Assembly (NCBI GenBank): GCA_965218625.1
Contig: CBDCLG010000012.1
Span: 124,001-188,000 of the forward strand
Length of the DNA: 64,000 bases
Origin: Bin5 sp965218625
Lineage (GTDB): Bacteria > Chloroflexota > Anaerolineae > Caldilineales > Caldilineaceae
Direction: 5' to 3'
Below the pieces are notes generated by a model that was not told the origin of the DNA, made no database searches, and worked only from the letters and a program-made list of their open reading frames with translations. Position 1 is the stretch's first letter, and every line of letters begins with the position of its first letter. The position numbers were made by a program, and so were the translations under genes. This document shows positions 19,806 through 29,387 of the stretch, one piece after another.

Positions 19806-21248
19806 GTGAACTCTTCCCTACGACAGCACATGCCGGCCCGGGCGGAACGGTATTTCAGCGGCAGCGATGCGCAGCGGTCGGCGGCGCGTACGCTGTTCGA
19901 GAGCGTGGCGGACCTGCCTCTGATCTGCCCGCACGGCCACGTGGACCCGCTGCTGTTCGCCGACGCGTCGTATCGTTTCGGGTCGCCCGCGGAGCTGCTG
20001 CTGATCCCCGATCATTATGTCTTCAGGATGCTCTACTCGCAAGGCGTTTCTCTTGAGGCGCAGGGCATTGCCGTAAAGGAGGGCGAGGAAGGGAGCGGGG
20101 TCGAAAGCGATCATCGCAAGATCTGGCAGACTTTTGCCGAGAACTATCACCTTTTTCAGGGCACGCCTACCGGCCTGTGGCTGAACGACGAGTTTCGCGA
20201 TCTGTTCGGCATCGAAGAGAAGCTGACGCCGGCGAATGCCCAGGCCTTTTATGACAGGATCGCTGAACAACTGGCAGCGGCGGAATTCACGCCGCGCCGA
20301 CTGTACGAGAAGTTCAACGTGGAGGCGCTGACGACGACGGATGCGGCCACCGATTCGCTCGAACATCATCGTGCGATCCGGGATTCGGGCTGGGGCGGGC
20401 GCATCTATCCGACGTTTCGCCCAGACAAAGTGGTAAACGGGATCGATCAGCCGGAATGGCAGGAGCAGGTCGAGTTGCTGCGAGAAGCTGCGGGAATCGA
20501 CATTGGCAATTACGCCTCCTACATCCGTGCGCTGGAAGTGCGCCGCGTCTTCTTCAAAGAGATGGGTGCGACGGCTACGGACCATGCAGCGGAAACGCCG
20601 TATACGGAGGTTCTCTCCGGCGGTGAGGCGGAAGCCATATTCGGACGCGGGCGGGCGGGCCAAGCGAGTGAAGCCGACGCGCGGCGTTTCACCGGGCACA
20701 TGCTGGTCGAGATGGCGCGCATGAGCAGCGAGGACGGGCTGGTGATGCAGCTGCATCCAGGCTCGATTCGCAACCACAACACGGCGATCTACCGGCGATT
20801 CGGCGCGGACATGGGGGCGGATATCCCGCACGCGCTCGACTTCACGCGCAATTTGAGGCCGCTTCTGGACCGGTTCGGCTCCCATCCTTCGCTGCGTCTG
20901 ATCTTGTTCACGCTGGACGAAGCGACGAGCGCGCGCGAGATGGCGCCGCTGGCAGGCCATTACCCGATTTTGCGCATCGGCCCGCCCTGGTGGTTCTACG
21001 ACAGCATCAACGGGATGCGGAACTTTTTTGCGCAGGTGATGGAGACGGCGGGCATTTACAACACGGTCGGCTTCAATGACGACACGCGGGCGTTCGCTTC
21101 GATTCCGACGCGGCATGAACTGTGGCGGCGCGTCGCCTGCGACTGGCTTGCCAGCCTGCTGGTCGAGGGGATTATCGACGATAATGATGCGCTTCAGATG
21201 GCGCACGCGCTGGCGTATGGGCTGGCGAAAGAAGCATATCGACTGTAA
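19806..21248 (+). CDS. uxaC: Uronate isomerase
   Basis: This protein of about 480 residues interconverts D-glucuronate/D-fructuronate or D-galacturonate/D-tagaturonate, the first step of hexuronate use. It is an amidohydrolase-fold enzyme. CPHGHVDP carries the first metal ligands. TTTDAATDSLEHH, MQLHPGSIRNHN and a distal Asp/Arg region in VGFNDDTRAFASIPTRHELWRR complete the family pattern. I chose GTG 19806 because AAAGGA stands 7 bases upstream and family length fits; an open frame reaches 19731. It is divergent from the SDR gene and precedes a dehydratase gene on the other strand. Confidence 0.93.
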   Translation: MNSSLRQHMPARAERYFSGSDAQRSAARTLFESVADLPLICPHGHVDPLLFADASYRFGSPAELLLIPDHYVFRMLYSQGVSLEAQGIAVKEGEEGSGVESDHRKIWQTFAENYHLFQGTPTGLWLNDEFRDLFGIEEKLTPANAQAFYDRIAEQLAAAEFTPRRLYEKFNVEALTTTDAATDSLEHHRAIRDSGWGGRIYPTFRPDKVVNGIDQPEWQEQVELLREAAGIDIGNYASYIRALEVRRVFFKEMGATATDHAAETPYTEVLSGGEAEAIFGRGRAGQASEADARRFTGHMLVEMARMSSEDGLVMQLHPGSIRNHNTAIYRRFGADMGADIPHALDFTRNLRPLLDRFGSHPSLRLILFTLDEATSAREMAPLAGHYPILRIGPPWWFYDSINGMRNFFAQVMETAGIYNTVGFNDDTRAFASIPTRHELWRRVACDWLASLLVEGIIDDNDALQMAHALAYGLAKEAYRL

Positions 21249-21334
21249 GCCGGGGCCAAGGGACCGGCATCGCGCACTGCCAGCCGGAAGTTGATCCGGC
21301 GACAGCAGGAATTTTGAGCAAGCGGTTGCCGGAG

Positions 21335-22498
<1,164 letters not shown>

Positions 22499-22658
22499 AG
22501 GGATCCTCGCGTGTGGGAAGGGGTTCACTCCAGTTACCGGGGTACTGTATCGCAATGGGGGAAAACGCGCCACATTTGGGGGTCAAAACGAAGACGGGGC
22601 GGCTTCCATTGGTCGTGTGGCCGGACAGCGGGAAGCGCGGCCAAACGCAGTTCCAGAA

Positions 22659-22687
22659 TTGGAAAACCGGCGACCATCTGCTAGAAT
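22659..22687 (+). promoter_or_regulatory. Probable sigma70 promoter of rpsT
   Basis: TTGGAA (22659-22664) and TAGAAT (22682-22687) with a 17-base spacer lie 70 bases before the rpsT start. Confidence 0.6.
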
Positions 22688-22756
22688 TCCCTCATCTATC
22701 CATATTGGCTGGAGTTTCAATTGAGGGCGGCAACCGGGCGCCGCATGGAGAAGCAG

Positions 22757-23023
22757 ATGCCGAACATCAGATCAGCCGCCAAGCGTGTGCGCCAGGATGA
22801 GCACAGGCGGGAGCGCAACCGACGATATCGCAGCGCTGCGCGCACTGCTGTCAAGAAGGCGCGGTCAATGATTGAAGAATCGGATCCGGGAGCGGGGGAG
22901 GCCGTGAAGACGGCCGCTGTCGCGCTGGACCGGGCCGCGCAACGTGGCGCCATTCACGCCAACAACGCGGCAAGGCGTAAGAGCAGGTTGATGCTCCAGT
23001 ACAGCAAGTCAGTGGCGGCGTAA
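22757..23023 (+). CDS. rpsT: 30S ribosomal protein S20
   Basis: This 88-residue basic protein binds 16S rRNA. MPNIRSAAKRVRQDEHRRERN is the typical start. A central helix RSAARTAVKKARSMI and the tail IHANNAARRKSRLM match S20. ATG 22757 has GGAG six bases upstream; the frame opens earlier at 22721, but S20 homology begins here. It is monocistronic, with its own promoter and terminator. Confidence 0.95.
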   Translation: MPNIRSAAKRVRQDEHRRERNRRYRSAARTAVKKARSMIEESDPGAGEAVKTAAVALDRAAQRGAIHANNAARRKSRLMLQYSKSVAA

Positions 23024-23082
23024 CCGGCTGCAAAAGAAAGCTTGTAGCGGCCTGTTTGGCCGTTCAGGTGTCGAATCCAAAG

Positions 23083-23111
23083 GCCGTCCGGAGGGAATTC
23101 GGGCGGCTTTT
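23083..23111 (+). terminator. Rho-independent terminator after rpsT
   Basis: GCCGTCCG pairs with CGGGCGGC (one G-U) around a nine-base loop and is followed by TTTT. It separates rpsT from the convergent nth gene. Confidence 0.75.
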
Positions 23112-23130
23112 GCGCGTATACGCCCCGTGG

Positions 23131-23832
23131 TCAGGCCGGTCTATCGACCCACTCTCCAGTCCGTCTCACATAGTCGCATTCGTCCTGCAATACGCAGTGC
23201 GGGCAGCGGGGCGAGCGTGCGCGGCAGATTTCACGCCCATGTTGTATCAGGTTGACATGGAGATTGAAGTAGGTGTCCGGCGGTAATGACTCCTCCCAGA
23301 TGGCCTTGATCTTCTGCGCGGATGCGCGCGGTGCGCTGATACCGAGGCGCTGGCTCTGGCGTTGAATGTGCGTATCAACGGGAAAGGCGGCGATCGCGTA
23401 GCTGAACAGTAGCACAATGCTGGCGGTCTTGTGACCCACGCCGGGGAAGCGTTGCAGGTAAGATTGGGCGGCCTGCGCATCCATTGTCCTGACGTGATCG
23501 AGGCTGTAGCAGCCTTCCTCGCGGTGCAGGATCTCCAATGTCTCCACAATATGGGGCGCCTTCTGGTTATACATGCCGGCCACGCGAATGGCGTCCTTGA
23601 TGTCGGCAAGCGGCGCGGTTCGCACCGCGTCCCATTCGTCGTTGAAGCGGCTTCGCAGAGTCTCGAAGGCCCTGCCGGAGTTTCGGTCATTGGTATTTGC
23701 GCTGAGAATCGTCTGGATGAGCTGCTCGAAGCCGGACCGTTTGGGCCGCCAATCCGGCTCGCCGTATTCGGCCAGCAGCAGGTCGTAGACTCGCGCAGCC
23801 TTTCCCTCCTGATCGCCAACCGTTCGGGTCAT
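23131..23832 (-). CDS. nth: Endonuclease III (DNA glycosylase/AP lyase)
   Basis: This protein of about 233 residues removes oxidised pyrimidines and cleaves AP sites in base excision repair. The helix-hairpin-helix LQRFPGVGHKTASIV contains the catalytic Lys; the catalytic Asp is in FPVDTHI. The iron-sulfur cluster is complete as C-x6-C-x2-C-x5-C near the C-terminus. ATG 23832 follows AGGAG by about 7 bases. It is the third gene of a PHP-alr-nth minus-strand run, 41 bases after alr. Confidence 0.95.
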   Translation of the reverse strand: MTRTVGDQEGKAARVYDLLLAEYGEPDWRPKRSGFEQLIQTILSANTNDRNSGRAFETLRSRFNDEWDAVRTAPLADIKDAIRVAGMYNQKAPHIVETLEILHREEGCYSLDHVRTMDAQAAQSYLQRFPGVGHKTASIVLLFSYAIAAFPVDTHIQRQSQRLGISAPRASAQKIKAIWEESLPPDTYFNLHVNLIQHGREICRARSPRCPHCVLQDECDYVRRTGEWVDRPA

Positions 23833-23873
23833 CTCTGCGCTCCTATGTCGGCGCCAGAGCCTTGGCACAACAT

Positions 23874-25034
23874 CTAAGACTGTGGGAGCAGGGCACCATC
23901 TGCGATTGCGATGCGGGGAAGCCGGGCCATAAGGCGGCTGGTGACCTCGTAGTGGATCGTATCCAACCGCGCCGCGACCGTTTCCGCCGAAATGGCCCGG
24001 CCCTGCTGGCGGCCGATCAGGACGGCTTCGTCATCCTGCAGGACATCGACGCCGGATTCCACGATTCTGGTCACATTGACGACCGTCTGGTCCATGCAGA
24101 CGCGGCCCACAATGGGGGCTTCGCGCCCTCCGATCAGGACGTTCTGCCAGGTGCGCGGGCTGCGCGGAAAGCCGTCGGCGTATCCGACCGGCACGACGGC
24201 CACGGTGCAATCTTGGGGTGCACGCCAGGTGTTGCCGTAGGAGACAGGTTCACCGGCACTGAGGCGACGCACCTGGGCGATGCGGGCCTTCCAGCTGAGG
24301 ACCGGTCTCATTTGCGGCGGCGCGGGGCATTCGGGGCCGGGGGAGAGTCCGTAGAGGAGAATGCCGCATCTTACTGCTTCGAGATGCGCGTCAGGCAGTG
24401 CAAGGGTTGCCGCGGAGTTGGCGGCATGAGCGATAGGCGGACGACAGCCAGCGCGCGCCAGACTGGCCAACAGCGTGTTAAAGCGGCGCAGTTGCTCGCG
24501 GGCGTAGCCCTGGTCAACTTGACTTGCCGTGCTGAAATGGGTGTAGATGCCCTCGATTTGAAGATGGTCGTTGCGGTCGATCTGCGCGCACAGCTCGAAA
24601 GCGGCGTCGTGGTCGACGCCAAGGCGGTGCATGCCGGTGTCGACCTTGAGATGCACGGCCATCTCTTTCCCTTGGCGAGCGGCAACGTCGGCGAAGGCGA
24701 GGGCGGTGCGCTGGTCGTAGACGGTGGCGGTGAGCGAGTGTTCGAGCAAGGCCTCTGCGTCATCAGGCGGTGTGTAGCCGAGCACGAGTATGGGAGCTTC
24801 GAGACCGGCCTGCCGCAGCGCAACGGCTTCGTTCACGGCAGCGACGGCGACGCGGTTGGCCCCAGCGCGCAGGGCGGCAGGGGCGACGATATCCGCCCCG
24901 TGGCCGTATGCGTTGGCTTTAACAACGGCATACAGAAGCCGGTCCGGCCCGATACGGCGGCGGAGTACGCGCACGTTGTTCGCCAGTGCGGGAAGGTCGA
25001 TTTCCAGCCAGGTAGGACGCAGGCAGCTTTTCAT
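23874..25034 (-). CDS. alr: Alanine racemase
   Basis: This protein of about 386 residues is a fold-III PLP enzyme that makes D-alanine for peptidoglycan. The PLP Lys is in YAVVKANAYGHGA near residue 40, and the catalytic Tyr is likely in the ARIAQVRRL/EPVSYGNTW region. VGYADGFPR, GRVCMDQTVVNVT and ARLDTIHYEVTSRL are family blocks. ATG 25034 is chosen over a TTG two codons earlier; the ribosome-binding site is weak. It sits 30 bases after the PHP gene, implying co-transcription. Confidence 0.95.
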   Translation of the reverse strand: MKSCLRPTWLEIDLPALANNVRVLRRRIGPDRLLYAVVKANAYGHGADIVAPAALRAGANRVAVAAVNEAVALRQAGLEAPILVLGYTPPDDAEALLEHSLTATVYDQRTALAFADVAARQGKEMAVHLKVDTGMHRLGVDHDAAFELCAQIDRNDHLQIEGIYTHFSTASQVDQGYAREQLRRFNTLLASLARAGCRPPIAHAANSAATLALPDAHLEAVRCGILLYGLSPGPECPAPPQMRPVLSWKARIAQVRRLSAGEPVSYGNTWRAPQDCTVAVVPVGYADGFPRSPRTWQNVLIGGREAPIVGRVCMDQTVVNVTRIVESGVDVLQDDEAVLIGRQQGRAISAETVAARLDTIHYEVTSRLMARLPRIAIADGALLPQS

Positions 25035-25064
25035 GCGCAACGGTTCCGATAGAGGCGGCGGACG

Positions 25065-25964
25065 TTACCATCCGTTCTCGTTTTGCAGCCGCTCCCACTG
25101 ATGCAGATCGAGGCCCGCCTCTCCCAGTTGATTGCCTTTGCGTTCGCCATGATAGTCGCTGCCGCCGGTGGTGAAAAGGCCGAATCGGTCGGCCAGCTTG
25201 CCGAAGTGGGCGAGGGGCATGTCGGTCGCGTACCTGCCCTCGGCCGCGTAGGGGTAGTTGAGCTCAAGGCCGTCAAGTCCGATTTCGACCAAACGGCTCA
25301 GCGATTCTTCAAGACTGCGGATGCGCCTGTAGATGCCGGGATGCGCCAGGACGGCCTTGCCGCCGGCCGCGTGCGTCAGCTCGATGGCGTCCTCGACCTG
25401 GATGATGAAGGAGCGGCGGACATGGGTGGAGTGTTCGGCGTCGGAGGCGAGGTACTGTTCAAAAACATCGCTGATTGAAGTGAACTTTTCCGGGTTGTGT
25501 TCCAGGGCGACTTGGGCGATATGGGGGCGGCCGGGGACACCGCCGGCCAGGGCCAGGACCTCGTCGACCGGGACGTGAAGCCCATACTCCTGCATACGTT
25601 TGGCCTGGCGGACCTTTTGCTCGACGCGACTCTCCATTACACGGTCGAGCGTGTCGAGCAGGACCGGGTCGGTCGGATCGATGCCGTAGCCCAGGATGTC
25701 GAAATCCAGGAAGTCTCTGGCGCGGTCGCTGGCGGTGCTGAATTCGATGGCCGGAAGCACGTAGACGCCTGCTTCGGCGCCGTGGGCCTGGGCTTCGGAT
25801 AGGCCCAGCACGCTGTCGTGGTCGGTCAGGGCCAGGACGCGAATGCCGAGGCCGGCGGCCCTGGCCACCAGTTCTTGCGGCGTATCGGTACCGTCGGAAC
25901 AGTTGCTGTGGACCTGAAGGTCGACGGGAAAAACCTGCTTCGGATTATCGCTTTGGTCGGTCAT
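25065..25964 (-). CDS. PHP-domain metal-dependent phosphoesterase
   Basis: This 299-residue PHP protein is similar in layout to YciV/RNase AM-type enzymes that hydrolyse nucleoside 3',5'-bisphosphates and short 5' RNA ends. DLQVHSNCSDGTDTP gives the H-x-H motif and Asp, LALTDHDSVLG the TDHD motif, PAIEFST the Glu, and AVLAHPGIY and TTGGSDYHGE the later His/Asp ligands. It heads the run PHP-alr-nth and begins about 100 bases after a structured RNA with its own terminator. Confidence 0.88.
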   Translation of the reverse strand: MTDQSDNPKQVFPVDLQVHSNCSDGTDTPQELVARAAGLGIRVLALTDHDSVLGLSEAQAHGAEAGVYVLPAIEFSTASDRARDFLDFDILGYGIDPTDPVLLDTLDRVMESRVEQKVRQAKRMQEYGLHVPVDEVLALAGGVPGRPHIAQVALEHNPEKFTSISDVFEQYLASDAEHSTHVRRSFIIQVEDAIELTHAAGGKAVLAHPGIYRRIRSLEESLSRLVEIGLDGLELNYPYAAEGRYATDMPLAHFGKLADRFGLFTTGGSDYHGERKGNQLGEAGLDLHQWERLQNENGW

Positions 25965-26021
25965 GTATCAGAGAACTGAGTTTCGGGCGTTCGACGTGCG
26001 AGCAATGGATAACGCGTCAGC

Positions 26022-26058
26022 TGCAAATAAAAGCGCCCGGGGAACCCGGACGCTTTTC
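26022..26058 (-). terminator. Rho-independent terminator of the structured RNA
   Basis: On the minus strand AAAAGCGTCCGGG pairs with CCCGGGCGCTTTT and is followed by TTTTATTT. It lies directly after the 6S-like RNA and would end it before the PHP gene. The stem is nearly symmetric, so it could act both ways. Confidence 0.75.
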
Positions 26059-26062
26059 TTAA

Positions 26063-26243
26063 CCCCGCAATGCCGTGTGATCCAGTGGGTACGAACCGAG
26101 GTTCGTAGGTGGGCGCCGGCTGAACGCTTCCGTCTTGCCCTGTCCCTTGCGGGTAGGCTATCACATCTACGCTCGTTGGCCTTGCACCCTAGATTCTGGT
26201 GTTGGTTCGCCCTCAAGCTGTTCAATCACGGGCAATGCAGGGC
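26063..26243 (-). ncRNA. ssrS: Probable 6S-like regulatory RNA
   Basis: A stretch of about 181 bases without a protein gene folds back end to end. The 5' arm CCCTGCATTGCC matches the 3' arm GGCATTGCGGG as a long closing stem, with GTGAT/ATCAC extending it. Inside, the 3' side holds a small hairpin ACGAACC-TC-GGTTCGT next to GCGCCCACCT. Length, rod-like closure, an internal 3'-side hairpin and an immediate terminator all match 6S RNA, which binds sigma70 RNA polymerase. It could instead be another structured leader of the PHP-alr-nth operon; T-box and SRP RNA consensus elements were not seen. Confidence 0.55.
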
Positions 26244-26319
26244 TACGGACGAACGATAGCATAACCGTCAACAGAGTCCAAACTGAGAAAATCGGTTGCA
26301 GGACGGCGCGACGCGAACA

Positions 26320-28176
26320 TCAATCGCCTTTTGGCTCTTTCACTGCGATGTGCAGTTCTGCCAATTGCATGTCGTCGACCCTGCTGGGCGCCTCCATCAA
26401 CAGATCGACGCCGGTTGCGGTCTTGGGGAAGGCCATTACCTCGCGAATGCTGGGCGCGTCGGCGTAAAGGGCGACGACGCGCTCGATGCCCATGGCGATT
26501 CCTCCGTGCGGAGGCGCGCCGTACTGGAACGCTTCGAGCATGTGGCCGAACTTTTCGTCCACTTCGGACTCATTCAGGCCGAGGCGCTGAAACATACGCA
26601 TTTGCTGTTCGCTGCGGTGGATGCGGATGCTGCCGCCACCGATTTCCCATCCGTTGAGGACGACATCGTAAGCTTTGGCCCTGACGTCGCCGGGGCGTTC
26701 TTCGAGTATGTTCCAGTCCTCGTCGCGGGCGCTGGTGAAGGGATGGTGGGTCGCCTCCCAGCGCTGTTCTTCGCTGTCATATTCGAGTAAGGGGAAATCG
26801 ACGACCCAGCAGAAGGCGAGGAGATTGGGGTCGATCAGGTTGGCGCGCGCACCGATCTCCAGTCGCAGGTTCGCGAGGGCGGGATTGGTAACGTCGGCGT
26901 CGTCGGCCACCATCAGGATGAGGTCGCCCTTTTCGGCTTCTGCCGCACGCACGATGCCGTCGATCTCATCTGCGCTGAAGAACTTGACGATGGGGCTGCG
27001 CAAGCTCTCCGGGGGATAACACCCGGCGCCGTCGGAATCGCCGGTGATGCCGATCCAGGCCAACCCCTTGGCGCCGTATGGCCTGACGTATTCGATCAGG
27101 TCATCGACTTCCTTGCGGCTCAGTGCTGCGCCGCCGGGATAGCGAAGGCCTTTGATTATGCCGCCGGCGGCGGCGGCGTTCTTGAAGACGCCGAACTTGC
27201 TATTGCGCACCAGCTCAGTAACGTCGAACAGCTCCAGGCCGAAGCGGATATCGGGACGATCAATGCCGTAGCGGGCCAGGGCGTCCTCGTAACTCAGCAC
27301 GGGGAACGGGACCTGCTGGACGGGTTTGTCGCTGACCAATGCGGACAGTTCGATCATCATCTCTTCGATCAGGGCCATGATGTCGGAGGCTTCGACGAAG
27401 CTCATCTCGAGGTCCAACTGGGTAAATTCGGGTTGGCGGTCGGCGCGCAGGTCTTCGTCGCGGAAGCAGCGGGCGATCTGGAAGTAGCGTTCGATTCCGG
27501 CGATCATCAGCAGCTGCTTCATCTGCTGAGGAGACTGGGGCAGGGCATAGAAGCGGCCTGGATGAATACGGCTGGGGACGACAAAATCGCGCGCGCCTTC
27601 CGGCGTGCTCTTGAGCAGGATCGGTGTCTCGATTTCGAGGAAGGCTCGATCGTACAAAAAGTTGCGAATGAAGCGAACAATATCGTGGCGCAGGCGCAGA
27701 TTATCGGCCAGTTTGGGCCGTCGCAGGTCAAGGTAGCGGAATTTCAGGCGTACGGCCTCGTCGACGTCGTCGGCCTGGCTGCCGCTGATGACAAAAGGAG
27801 GGGTGCGAGCTTCGTTCAGGATCTCCAGGCTGGTGGCGATGACCTCGACTTCGCCGGTTTCCAGTTCCGGGTTTTCGAATCCCTGGGGGCGCTTCTGCAC
27901 TTCGCCGCTCACCTGCACGACGAACTCGCTGCGCACCTGCGAGGCAGTCTCGAGAGCGGGGGAGCGGTCTTGCCCATTGTTGGACGAGGCGGTTGAACCC
28001 GGCGCGTTGTCCGCAGTATCATCGGAGACTGTTACTTGGGTGATGCCGAAGCGGTCGCGCAGGTCGAGAAAGATCAGGCCACCGTGATCGCGGCGACGGT
28101 TGACCCAACCGGCAAGAGTAACCGTTTTGCCGGCATCGCCGGCCCGCAGCTCGCCGCATGTATGGGTCTTAAGCAT
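26320..28176 (-). CDS. aspS: Aspartyl-tRNA synthetase
   Basis: This 618-residue class II bacterial-type AspRS has an N-terminal OB fold (AGWVNRRRDHGGLIFLDLRDR), motif 2 around IARCFRDEDLRADRQPEFTQLD, the inserted GAD domain between about residues 300 and 440, and motif 3 PHGGIAMGIERVVALY. An insertion rich in Ser/Asn/Ala near residues 55-85 makes it about 25 residues longer than usual. Whether it is discriminating cannot be decided by eye. It has a consensus-like promoter. Confidence 0.95.
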   Translation of the reverse strand: MLKTHTCGELRAGDAGKTVTLAGWVNRRRDHGGLIFLDLRDRFGITQVTVSDDTADNAPGSTASSNNGQDRSPALETASQVRSEFVVQVSGEVQKRPQGFENPELETGEVEVIATSLEILNEARTPPFVISGSQADDVDEAVRLKFRYLDLRRPKLADNLRLRHDIVRFIRNFLYDRAFLEIETPILLKSTPEGARDFVVPSRIHPGRFYALPQSPQQMKQLLMIAGIERYFQIARCFRDEDLRADRQPEFTQLDLEMSFVEASDIMALIEEMMIELSALVSDKPVQQVPFPVLSYEDALARYGIDRPDIRFGLELFDVTELVRNSKFGVFKNAAAAGGIIKGLRYPGGAALSRKEVDDLIEYVRPYGAKGLAWIGITGDSDGAGCYPPESLRSPIVKFFSADEIDGIVRAAEAEKGDLILMVADDADVTNPALANLRLEIGARANLIDPNLLAFCWVVDFPLLEYDSEEQRWEATHHPFTSARDEDWNILEERPGDVRAKAYDVVLNGWEIGGGSIRIHRSEQQMRMFQRLGLNESEVDEKFGHMLEAFQYGAPPHGGIAMGIERVVALYADAPSIREVMAFPKTATGVDLLMEAPSRVDDMQLAELHIAVKEPKGD

Positions 28177-28272
28177 CGCTGTGCTCCCTGGCGTTGGAAC
28201 GGTTGGACCGCGTAGAGTATGGGCATTCGTTGCAGCAATTGCACCACCTATTCGCAGCTCTCAGGAAACACA

Positions 28273-28301
28273 ATTATAGATGGGGCGGCTAGCGGATGCA
28301 A
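28273..28301 (-). promoter_or_regulatory. Sigma70 promoter of aspS
   Basis: On the minus strand TTGCAT (28301-28296), 17 bases, then a perfect TATAAT (28278-28273), about 95 bases before the aspS start. Confidence 0.65.
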
Positions 28302-28348
28302 TTTTGCGGCGGTCAGATTCGCGGCCTGTGACGAATGGCTGAACGAAC

Positions 28349-28377
28349 TTGACGCAGAGCTGGCAGGCCATTATCGT
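28349..28377 (+). promoter_or_regulatory. Probable sigma70 promoter of the beta-propeller gene
   Basis: TTGACG (28349-28354), 17 bases, TATCGT (28372-28377); the gene starts at 28448. The -10 box is imperfect. Confidence 0.45.
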
Positions 28378-28447
28378 ATTGAAGCTGCATTGGCGGCACC
28401 GGTTTGGCAGCCGCGAGTTCTTGCCCAAATTAATCAGGAGAGGATTT

Positions 28448-29128
28448 ATGCCGGTAAAGATCGCTCAGGTGGAAAAGCGCTTCGATAGCGCCGGGCCACA
28501 ACCCAACGGACTGCAGGCCAGCGCCAATGGTCTGTGGTGCATTGACCAGAGAAACAATCGGCTCTTTCGACAGGACTACGCGACAGGCGAGGTGCTGTTC
28601 GACGCCCAGACGGACACGGTCCATTCGAGCGGGGTCACTGTGGGCGGCGGTTACATTTGGATTGCGTCGACCTATGAGAGGAAGATCGCGCAGCTGGAGA
28701 TAGACACGGGCAAGACGGTCGCGAAGCACAGTTCGCCAGGTTCCGGAGTGGTTGGGTGGCGGGAAGGGGCGGAGGATGCGCAGGAAACGGGCGCGCATGG
28801 GCTGGAATGGCGGGACGGCCTCCTCTATGTGGCCTCGCCACCGTCGCAGATGGTGCACGTGATTGACCCGGAAGGGTGGCGGGAGACGAATCGTTTTCGC
28901 GTGCCGGGGCTTCGGGTTCACGGCCTTGCCTGGGGGGAAGACGGCAAACTCTGGGCCGCGGACACCTCGGCAGGGACGGTCAACCTATTGGACCCACAGA
29001 GCGGGCGGATTTTCGATGTGCTGCGCGTGGAAGCTCCGGACGAGGTCCACGGCATGACCATACACAAAGGTGTGCTGTGGTTTTGCAATGCGAGCAACCG
29101 CGAGATCGGCCGGTTGCTTGTCGACTAG
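28448..29128 (+). CDS. Beta-propeller (SMP-30/YVTN-like) protein
   Basis: This protein of about 226 residues has repeated four-strand blades, seen as GLWCIDQRNNRLFRQDYATG, GYIWIASTYERKIAQLEIDTG, GLLYVASPPSQMVHVIDPEG and KLWAADTSAGTVNLLDPQSG. It has no signal peptide. ATG 28448 has AGGAGAGGA close upstream; an open frame begins about 100 bases earlier without such a signal. The function is unknown; related propellers act as lactonases or as binding scaffolds. It precedes an ABC sugar importer but has its own promoter. Confidence 0.78.
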   Translation: MPVKIAQVEKRFDSAGPQPNGLQASANGLWCIDQRNNRLFRQDYATGEVLFDAQTDTVHSSGVTVGGGYIWIASTYERKIAQLEIDTGKTVAKHSSPGSGVVGWREGAEDAQETGAHGLEWRDGLLYVASPPSQMVHVIDPEGWRETNRFRVPGLRVHGLAWGEDGKLWAADTSAGTVNLLDPQSGRIFDVLRVEAPDEVHGMTIHKGVLWFCNASNREIGRLLVD

Positions 29129-29298
29129 ACGCTGCGAGCGTTTGCGTTCCAGCCAATGTTGACGAATTCTTAAACCGGCGTTAAAGGAGGCGTGCTACCT
29201 TCAGGTTATTGGTGGAGGACCGCGTCGGGCGTGTGACGGGAAAGCGAAAGGCTCTCGACACGGAAGTCTGGCAGGGGGCGCATGGCAGCGGATTCTCG

Positions 29299-29327
29299 TT
29301 GACGAATCGGGCAGGTTGCAATATAAT
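29299..29327 (+). promoter_or_regulatory. Strong sigma70 promoter of ABC importer A
   Basis: TTGACG (29299-29304), a 17-base spacer and TATAAT (29322-29327) form a near-consensus promoter. Its predicted start site (about 29334) rules out translation starting at 29316 and supports a later start for the permease. Confidence 0.75.
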
Positions 29328-29387
29328 GTCGGCGGAAAGTTTGGCGTCGACGCTGTGTCTTTGAAGAGTTGGGGAAGCGGCTTCCAC

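Noticed and set aside
19818..21206. 462-codon minus-strand open frame
   Set aside because: Antisense to uxaC; no recognisable motif.
23862..25052. 396-codon plus-strand open frame
   Set aside because: Antisense to alr, which has full family motifs.
26063..26243. T-box leader or SRP RNA instead of 6S RNA
   Set aside because: No AGGGUGG-type T-box or SRP GGAAG tetraloop motif; it lies after, not before, aspS on that strand.
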